DNA from: DAHUYF01 sp035553515
GTDB taxonomy: Bacteria; Pseudomonadota; Alphaproteobacteria; ATCC43930; CGMCC-115725
Reading direction: 5' to 3'
DNA length: 51,257 bases
Assembly: GCA_035553515.1 (NCBI GenBank)
Contig: DATNDG010000146.1
Span: 1 to 51,257 of the forward strand
Made by a program: the position numbers and the translations under genes. A model generated the notes under the pieces. It saw only the letters and a list, made by a program, of their open reading frames with translations. It was not told the DNA's origin and searched no databases. The first letter of the stretch is position 1, and every line of letters starts with the position of its first letter. Positions 44,794 to 51,257 of this stretch are shown here, piece by piece.

Positions 44794-45504
44794 ATGACCA
44801 GCCCGCCCTCGCCCGCCGCCACCGCCCGGCGGCTCCTGCGCAGCCTCGACCGCGCCACGCTCGCAACATCGCGCGAGGGCTGGCCCTATGCCTCGCTGGT
44901 GCTGGCGGCGGTCGATCAGCAGGCGCGGCCGCTGCTGCTGCTCTCGAACCTCGCCGAGCACACGAAGAACCTGAAGCGCGATCCCCGCGCCTCGCTGCTC
45001 TTCGACGGTACGGCCGGGCTCGACGATCCGCTCACCGGGGCGCGGGTCACCGTGCTGGGCGAGGTGGCGCCGGTCGAGGACCCTGCCCTTCTCGCCCGCT
45101 ATACGCGGCGCCATCCGTCGGCGGCGGCTTATGCGGGCTTCGCCGATTTCCACCTCTATCGCCTCGAGCCCAGCCGCGCCCATCTGGTGGCAGGATTCGG
45201 GCGGATCGACTGGGTCGAGCGCGATGCGCTGCTCGGCCCCTCATCCGAAGTACTGGCAGAGATCGAGGCGAGCGTGCTGGAGCATATGAACCGCGACCAT
45301 GCCGAGGCGATCGGGCTTTACGCCACCCGCCTCCTCGGCCTTAAGGGTTCGGGCTCGCTGCTGACCGGGGTCGATCCGGAGGGGGCCGACCTGCGTTGCG
45401 GCAAGGATGTGGCACGGCTTGACTTCCCCGCCCCGGTCGGCGATGCCGAAGCGGTGCGGAAAGCGCTGGCCGAACTCGCGCGGGAAGCGAGGGCCAAGGG
45501 CTGA
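44794..45504 (+). CDS. HugZ-like heme/pyridoxamine oxidase-fold protein
   Basis: 236 residues from the ATG at 44794. An N-terminal FMN-binding split barrel (RATLATSREGWPYASLVLAAV, NLAEHTKNLKRDPRASLLFD) and a C-terminal DUF2470 domain (VLEHMNRDHAEAIGLYATRL) match the HugZ-type proteins used in heme handling. Flavin or heme binding is not proven here. A half repeat lies just upstream. Confidence 0.85.
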   Translation: MTSPPSPAATARRLLRSLDRATLATSREGWPYASLVLAAVDQQARPLLLLSNLAEHTKNLKRDPRASLLFDGTAGLDDPLTGARVTVLGEVAPVEDPALLARYTRRHPSAAAYAGFADFHLYRLEPSRAHLVAGFGRIDWVERDALLGPSSEVLAEIEASVLEHMNRDHAEAIGLYATRLLGLKGSGSLLTGVDPEGADLRCGKDVARLDFPAPVGDAEAVRKALAELAREARAKG

Positions 45505-45667
45505 AGGCGTCCGGCGGTGGGAACGAAGGGGCGAGCATCGGCGTTCCCTGCCGCAACCCCCCGGGGGGCCATGAACACCGGGACGCTGGGGGGCGGTTGC
45601 CGCTTCGCATGAGAGAAGGAAGCCCGCGAAAAAGGGCGAAGAAACAGGGACCCAGGAGGAAAACGCC

Positions 45668-47290
<1,623 letters not shown>

Positions 47291-47298
47291 ATTCGGTC

Positions 47299-47336
47299 AG
47301 CTCTCGGCCGTCAGCCGCTGCTGACGGCCGAGAGCT
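47299..47336. terminator. Perfect 16-bp palindrome between pckA and ridA
   Basis: AGCTCTCGGCCGTCAG (47299-47314) pairs perfectly with CTGACGGCCGAGAGCT (47321-47336) around six bases. It reaches into the ridA stop codon and is followed on the plus strand by ACTTCTT. It suits two-way termination for the convergent genes. It contains two inverted copies of the GCTGACGGCYGARAGC repeat. Confidence 0.7.
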
Positions 47337-47721
47337 ACTTCTTCAATCCCGCCACCGCCTCGATCTCGACCTTCATGCCGGGGACGGCAAGCGATGCCAC
47401 GCCGATGAGCGTGCTCGCCGGACGCGCGGCGCCGAAGAATTCCTGGCGCACCGGGTTGATGGCGGCGCGGTCGGCGACATCGGTCAGATAAACCGTCACC
47501 TTGAGGATGTCGGAGAAGGCCGCGCCGGCGGCGTCGAGCACGCGCTTCAGGTTGCGGAAGATCTGACGCGCCTGCGCCGCGACATCCTCGCCGCCGACCA
47601 GCCTTCCTTCGGCGTCGAGCGGCGCCACGCCCGAGATGAACAAGAGATCGCCCCAGCGGACGGCGTCGGTGTAATGGCTGATCGGCGGATTCAAGCCCGC
47701 CACCCGGAATTCCTCGCGCAT
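47335..47721 (-). CDS. RidA family protein (enamine/imine deaminase fold)
   Basis: 128 residues from the ATG at 47721. The fold's landmarks are HYTDAVRWGDLLFISGVAPL at the start, AAQARQIFRNLKRVLDAAGA, and VRQEFFGAARPASTLIGVASL, whose arginine binds the substrate carboxylate in RidA. A general cleaner of reactive enamines or a member of the broader Rid family. It stands alone between two convergent/divergent neighbours. Confidence 0.92.
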   Translation of the reverse strand: MREEFRVAGLNPPISHYTDAVRWGDLLFISGVAPLDAEGRLVGGEDVAAQARQIFRNLKRVLDAAGAAFSDILKVTVYLTDVADRAAINPVRQEFFGAARPASTLIGVASLAVPGMKVEIEAVAGLKK

Positions 47722-47823
47722 CGCTGCCTCCTTCCTCGCTCCTCGCACAGCATGCAGCGCGCGATGGACATTGCCAATCGTAGCACTCCAAGATGGCGCG
47801 GAAGGCGCCAGGGGAGGAGAACC

Positions 47824-48777
47824 ATGATCGAGCACCGCTTCGTCGAGGCGAACGGCATCCGCATTCACGTGGCGGATTCGGGCAGCGGGCCGGCGGTGGT
47901 GCTCTGCCATGGCTGGCCCGAGACCTGGTATTCCTGGCGCCACCAGCTGACGGCGCTCGCCGCGGCGGGATTCCGCGTGCTGGCGCCCGATATGCGGGGT
48001 TATGGCCGGACCAGCGCGCCCGAAGCGATCGAGGCCTATACGCAGCTTCACATCGTGGGCGACATGGTGGGCCTCCTCGATGCGCTCGGCATCGCCGAAG
48101 CGGCGATCATCGGCCATGACTGGGGCGCGCCCGCCGCCTGGCATTCGGCGCTGATGCGGCCCGACCGCTTCCGCTGCGTCGCGGGCTTGAGCGTGCCCTA
48201 CCGGCCGCGCGGCAAGATCAGCGCGATCGACGCGTTCAAAGCCGGCGGCATGGAAACCATCTACATGATGTATTTCCAGACGCCCGGCGTCGCCGAGCGC
48301 GAGCTCGAGGCGGATGTGACGAAGAGCCTGCGGCGCATCTACTATTCGGGCTCGGGCAGCCTGCCGCCGGGCAAGGCATGGCACGCCTTCGTGCCGCCGG
48401 GCAAGGGGCTGCTCGATTCGACCTTCGACACCGGGATGCCGCTGGCCTGGCTCTCCGAGCAGGATCTTGCCGAGTACGCCAAGGACTTCACCCTGAGCGG
48501 CTTTCGCGGCGGGCTCAACTGGTACCGCAATCTCCACCGCAATTGGGAGCTGATGGCACCCTTTGCCGGCGCCAGGATCGCGCAGCCCTCGCTTTTCATC
48601 GCGGGCTCGCGCGACGGCGTCATCCGCATGCCGGGCATGTCGCCCGCCGCCGAGGATCTGCGCAAGGTTTTGCCCGGCCTTGTCGAGAGTGTGGTCATCG
48701 ACGGCGCGGGGCATTGGGTGCAGCAGGAAGCGCCGGAGCCGGTCAACGAGCGGCTGATCCGCTTCCTGCGCGCGTGA
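47824..48777 (+). CDS. Alpha/beta hydrolase, epoxide-hydrolase-like
   Basis: 317 residues from the ATG at 47824 with GGGGAGGAGA upstream. Oxyanion motif CHGWPETWYSWRHQL, nucleophile aspartate in IIGHDWGAPAAWH, and catalytic histidine in IDGAGHWVQQEAPE. Lid tyrosines (YYSGSG) fit a soluble epoxide hydrolase; a haloalkane dehalogenase is less likely. The true substrate is unknown. Confidence 0.88.
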   Translation: MIEHRFVEANGIRIHVADSGSGPAVVLCHGWPETWYSWRHQLTALAAAGFRVLAPDMRGYGRTSAPEAIEAYTQLHIVGDMVGLLDALGIAEAAIIGHDWGAPAAWHSALMRPDRFRCVAGLSVPYRPRGKISAIDAFKAGGMETIYMMYFQTPGVAERELEADVTKSLRRIYYSGSGSLPPGKAWHAFVPPGKGLLDSTFDTGMPLAWLSEQDLAEYAKDFTLSGFRGGLNWYRNLHRNWELMAPFAGARIAQPSLFIAGSRDGVIRMPGMSPAAEDLRKVLPGLVESVVIDGAGHWVQQEAPEPVNERLIRFLRA

Positions 48778-48900
48778 GCGGCTGCGTCAGCGATGTACAT
48801 CATTGAGAAAATTTTTTCGCTGCGTCGTTGAGGTAGTCGGGGGCGTCGGCGGCTGGAGAGCATCCTAGCAGTGGAACCCATAGAAGCTGTCGTCTGTATC

Positions 48901-49014
48901 AAGTCCTTCTCCGCCCCTTGGGGCGGAGAAGGATTTAGGATGAGGTGGGGGAAGGGCGCGCTGTGCGGGCCCCACCTCACCCTACCCTCTCCGCCTCAAT
49001 GGGGCGGAGAGGGA
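48901..49014 (+). repeat. Double-hairpin repeat, copy A (before DUF559 gene)
   Basis: 114 bases. Hairpin 1 is TCCTTCTCCGCCCC/GGGGCGGAGAAGGA (14 perfect pairs, two-base loop, 48904-48933). The linker holds GAGGTGGGG and its inverse CCCCACCTC. Hairpin 2 is CCCTCTCCGCC/GGCGGAGAGGG. It ends 23 bases before the DUF559 ATG. The 123 bases between the hydrolase stop and this copy show no feature. Confidence 0.9.
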
Positions 49015-49037
49015 CGTTGTGAGCGAGAGAGGGGGAC

Positions 49038-49379
49038 ATGACGCTGCGTCCAACGGAAGCCGCACGGCGGCTGAGCCGCGAGGCGACGGAGGTCGAGAAG
49101 CTGCTGTGGCGCGCGTTGCGCGAGCGCCTGCCCGAGTGGAAGTTTCGCCGCCAGCACCCGATCGGCCGGCGCGTCGCCGACTTCGCTTGTCCTGTGCGGA
49201 AGCTGGCGATCGAGCTCGACGGCGGTCAGCACGCGGAGCAGGGCGAAGCGGATGAGGTCCGCACGGCAGAACTGAACGAGCACGGCTACCGCGTGCTGCG
49301 CTTCTGGAACAACGAGGTGGTCGAGACGATCGACAGCGTGCTGGAGACGATCCTCCGGGAGCTGGAGCGGGTGAGCTAA
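49038..49379 (+). CDS. DUF559 protein, Vsr/PD-(D/E)XK-like endonuclease fold
   Basis: 113 residues. DUF559 signature: EKLLWRALRERLPEWKFRRQ, then VADFACPVRKLAIELDGGQH (candidate metal-binding D48, E59, D61) and RTAELNEHGYRVLRFWNNEV. This resembles the very-short-patch-repair and restriction-nuclease core. The role in bacteria is not established. The gene is exactly bracketed by repeats A and B, ending one base before copy B, which suggests the gene and repeat travel or duplicate together. Confidence 0.88.
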   Translation: MTLRPTEAARRLSREATEVEKLLWRALRERLPEWKFRRQHPIGRRVADFACPVRKLAIELDGGQHAEQGEADEVRTAELNEHGYRVLRFWNNEVVETIDSVLETILRELERVS

Positions 49380-49380
49380 T

Positions 49381-49495
49381 AAGTCCTTCTCCGCCCCTGG
49401 GGGCGGAGAAGGATTTAGGATGAGGTGGGGGAATGGCGGCGCTGCGCGGGCCCCACCTCACCCTGCCCTCTCCGCCCCAATGGGGCGGAGAGGGA
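49381..49495 (+). repeat. Double-hairpin repeat, copy B (after DUF559 gene)
   Basis: 115 bases in the same orientation as copy A and exactly 480 bases away. By eye it has about five substitutions and one added base relative to A. Hairpin 1 closes as CCCCTGGGGG. It begins one base after the DUF559 stop and ends 19 bases before the CoA-transferase ATG. Confidence 0.9.
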
Positions 49496-49514
49496 AGAAA
49501 AAAGAGAGAGCGGC

Positions 49515-50786
49515 ATGAGCGAAGAAATTTCCGTAGACGCGCTGGATCTTACGCGGTGGATCCGCTCGGGCGATCACGTCGTGGTGGGGCAAGGGTGTGG
49601 GGAGCCGCTGAGCTTGACGGAGGCGCTGGCGGCGCAGCGGGCGAAGCTGGGGCGGGTGCGGGTCTTTCTGGGGCCGGGCTTTGCCGGGACGTTCGCGCCG
49701 GCGCACGCCGATCATCTGGCGTTCACCGCCTATGCGGCGAGCGGCAGCAACCAGGCGCTGGCGCGCGCCGGGCTGATCGATCCGCTGCCCTGTCATTATT
49801 CGGAGCTGCCGTCGCTCTTCGCCGAAGGGCGGCAGCGCGCCGATGTCGTGCTGCTGCTGCTCGGCGGAGCGCCGGGGCGGTACTTCCTCGGCATGGGGGT
49901 CGATTACGCGATCGAGGCGGCGCGCCGCGCCCGCGTGGTGCTCGCGGAATGGAGCCCGCTCGTGCCGGAGACGCCGGGGAGCGAGCTTCCTGCCGATCTC
50001 CGCATCGACGCAGTGGTGAAGAGCGAGCGCCCGCCTGCGACGCTCAAGACACCGCCGCTCGGCCCGGCGGAATCGGCGATCGCGCGGCGCATCGCCGAGC
50101 TGGTGCCCGAGGGCGCCACGCTCGAGCTCGGCATCGGCGCGCTGCCCGATGCGGTGCTGGCGATGCTCGGCGATCACCGCAATCTCGGACTGCATTCGGG
50201 CATGGTCGGCGATGGCGTCGTGGATCTCACTGAGAAGGGCGCGCTCACCAATGCGCTGAAGCCGATCGATCGCGGCGTCTCGATCGGCGGGCTGCTCTTC
50301 GGCACGCGGCGCCTCTTCGATTTCGCGCATCGCAATCGCCATCTCAAGCTGATGGCGCCCGGCTACACCCATGGCCATCAGGTGCTGCGGCAATTGCCGC
50401 GCTTCACCGCCATCAACTCGGCGATCGAGGCCGATCTCACCGGCCAGGTGAATGGCGAGAGCCTCGGCGGGAGCTTCGTCGGCGCGGTCGGCGGCCAGGT
50501 CGATTTCCTGCGCGGCGCCGCAGCCTCCGCGGGCGGCCGCTCGATCATCACGCTGCCGGCGACGGCAAAGGGCGGCAGGGTGAGCCGCATCGTCGCCAAG
50601 CTTGCCGATGCCACCGTCACCTCGCTGCGCAGCGACATGGATGTGATCGTCACCGAGCATGGCGTGGCCGAACTCAAGGGACTGAGCCTCGCGGAGCGCG
50701 CCCGCCGCATGATCCCGCTCGCCGCGCCGCAGTTCCGCGAGGAGCTCGAGCGCGCGGCGTGGCCGCTTCTCAAGGCCGGCGACTAA
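49515..50786 (+). CDS. Acetyl-CoA hydrolase/CoA-transferase family protein
   Basis: 423 residues from the ATG at 49515. Two Rossmann-like halves typical of the 4-hydroxybutyrate/acetyl-CoA transferase group: AKLGRVRVFLGPGFAGTF in the first, TLELGIGALPDAVLAMLGDH and GLHSGMVGDGVVDLTEKGAL in the second. The catalytic glutamate is probably within VIVTEHGVAELKGLS or the preceding loop. The acyl donor and acceptor are not known. Flanked by repeats on both sides. Confidence 0.85.
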   Translation: MSEEISVDALDLTRWIRSGDHVVVGQGCGEPLSLTEALAAQRAKLGRVRVFLGPGFAGTFAPAHADHLAFTAYAASGSNQALARAGLIDPLPCHYSELPSLFAEGRQRADVVLLLLGGAPGRYFLGMGVDYAIEAARRARVVLAEWSPLVPETPGSELPADLRIDAVVKSERPPATLKTPPLGPAESAIARRIAELVPEGATLELGIGALPDAVLAMLGDHRNLGLHSGMVGDGVVDLTEKGALTNALKPIDRGVSIGGLLFGTRRLFDFAHRNRHLKLMAPGYTHGHQVLRQLPRFTAINSAIEADLTGQVNGESLGGSFVGAVGGQVDFLRGAAASAGGRSIITLPATAKGGRVSRIVAKLADATVTSLRSDMDVIVTEHGVAELKGLSLAERARRMIPLAAPQFREELERAAWPLLKAGD

Positions 50787-50920
50787 TCCCTCTCCGCCGC
50801 GCAGCGGGGGAGAGGGAGGGGCCCATCGCGCAGCGATGGGAGGGTGAGGTGGGGATGCGCAGTGCCGTTCCCCCACCTCATCCTAAATCCTTCTCCGCCC
50901 CCGAGGGCGGAGAAGGACTT
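50787..50920 (-). repeat. Double-hairpin repeat, copy C (inverted)
   Basis: Begins at the base after the CoA-transferase stop. Order is reversed relative to A and B: the CCCTCTCC hairpin comes first, then an extra small hairpin CCCATCGC-GCAGCGATGGG, GTGAGGTGGGG with CCCCACCTCATCC, and the 14-bp-type hairpin CCTTCTCCGCCC/GGGCGGAGAAGG. Confidence 0.85.
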
Positions 50921-50970
50921 TAGAGGGCGAAGGCGGAGAAGGGCTTCAGAGGGCGGGGGCGGAGAGGGGA
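50921..50970. repeat. Degenerate tandem pieces of the same repeat
   Basis: Two further half-hairpins, GGCGGAGAAGGGCTTCAGAGG and GGGGCGGAGAGGGGATTAGGG-like text, follow copy C without their partners. They fill the gap up to the end of the GMC oxidoreductase gene. Confidence 0.5.
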
Positions 50971-51257
50971 TTAGGGTTCGGCGGGCGGCGGAGGGGTGGC
51001 GGCGGCGCGCTTCTTGTCCCAGTCTTCGCGGATCATCGCGGCGCCTTTTTCGGCGATCATGATGGTGGGGGCGTTGGTGTTGCCGCTCACCAGCATCGGC
51101 ATGATCGAGGCGTCGATGACGCGCAAGCCCTCGAGGCCGCGCACGCGCAGCCGCTCGTCGACGACGGCCATGGGGTCGCTGCCCATCTTGCAGGTGCCGA
51201 CCGGGTGGTACTCGGTCTCGGCCGTGGCGCGGATGAAGGCTTCGATCTCGGCGTCCG
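50971..51257 (-). CDS. GMC oxidoreductase (choline dehydrogenase-like), C-terminal part
   Basis: Only the last 95 residues are in the window; the gene continues past the edge. The GMC C-terminal signature is clear: TEYHPVGTCKMGSDPMAVVD (active-site histidine), LRVRGLEGLRVIDASIMP and SGNTNAPTIMIAEKGA (second catalytic asparagine). FAD-dependent alcohol oxidation is expected; the substrate is unknown. The proline-rich tail PPPPAEP ends against the repeat block. Confidence 0.93.
   Translation of the reverse strand, partial: DAEIEAFIRATAETEYHPVGTCKMGSDPMAVVDERLRVRGLEGLRVIDASIMPMLVSGNTNAPTIMIAEKGAAMIREDWDKKRAAATPPPPAEP

Noticed and set aside
48901..50970. CRISPR array from repeated palindromic units
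   Set aside because: Copies are over 100 bp, irregularly spaced, in both orientations and separated by genes; there are no short uniform spacers.

Overview
The window is GC-rich chromosomal DNA from an alphaproteobacterium. The evidence is the gene content and order: hpf-ptsN behind rpoN, aroA-cmk-rpsA-ihfB, pyrF-trpF-trpB-trpA-accD-folC-trxA, addA-addB-murU-amgK-tsaE, a DivL-type kinase beside ahcY, a short HprK, and ChvI/ChvG. The long conserved order looks Rhodospirillales/Rhizobiales-like; I cannot name a genus from sequence alone.

Layout. 1-2.4 kb is an AT-richer accessory stretch. It holds an IS1-type transposase cut by the window edge, a divergently transcribed AAA+ ATPase with a Cdc6/Orc1-like build, and a pair of overlapping small genes. 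2.5-5.2 kb is rpoN-hpf-ptsN, with a sigma-54-type promoter directly before rpoN. 5.2-7.7 kb has a structured repeat, a DUF1150/Hsp20 pair, a secreted PEBP-like protein, tRNA-Ala(GGC) and an acidic zinc-ribbon protein. 7.8-19.1 kb is a long plus-strand housekeeping run: aroA, cmk, rpsA, ihfB, lapA-like, an ornithine cyclodeaminase homologue, pyrF, trpF, trpB, trpA, accD and folC. 19.1-28.2 kb is a minus-strand run: trxA, addA, addB, murU, amgK and tsaE.

28.3-32.0 kb looks like an accessory insert between tsaE and the divL-like kinase. It contains a Gfo/Idh oxidoreductase, a TrxR-type ferredoxin-NADP reductase, a MAPEG protein, and a regulator/SnoaL-like pair in which both genes are broken. 32.0-42.5 kb is minus strand: the divL-like kinase, ahcY, the phosphotransferase relay (EI, HPr, EIIA-Man, RapZ, HprK), then chvG and chvI. 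42.6-51.3 kb is mostly accessory: an AraC regulator and MFS transporter, a HugZ-like protein, pckA, RidA, an alpha/beta hydrolase, a DUF559 nuclease-like gene, a CoA-transferase and the end of a GMC oxidoreductase. This last part is dotted with a palindromic intergenic repeat.

How it works together. EI, HPr, EIIA-Man and HprK at 36-40 kb plus EIIA-Ntr at 4.7 kb form a regulatory (non-sugar-transporting) phosphorelay. RpoN, HPF and ChvIG/PckA are the usual outputs of nitrogen, energy and envelope/acid signalling. AmgK-MurU is peptidoglycan recycling, and AddAB is double-strand-break repair.

Most notable observations: (i) a DUF559 gene bracketed by two nearly identical 115-bp double-hairpin repeats, with an inverted copy next door; (ii) a mobile-looking transposase/AAA+ ATPase pair sharing a compact divergent promoter with a perfect palindrome; (iii) a 103-bp-period hairpin repeat with a pair-preserving change after ptsN; (iv) a likely self-activating rpoN promoter.
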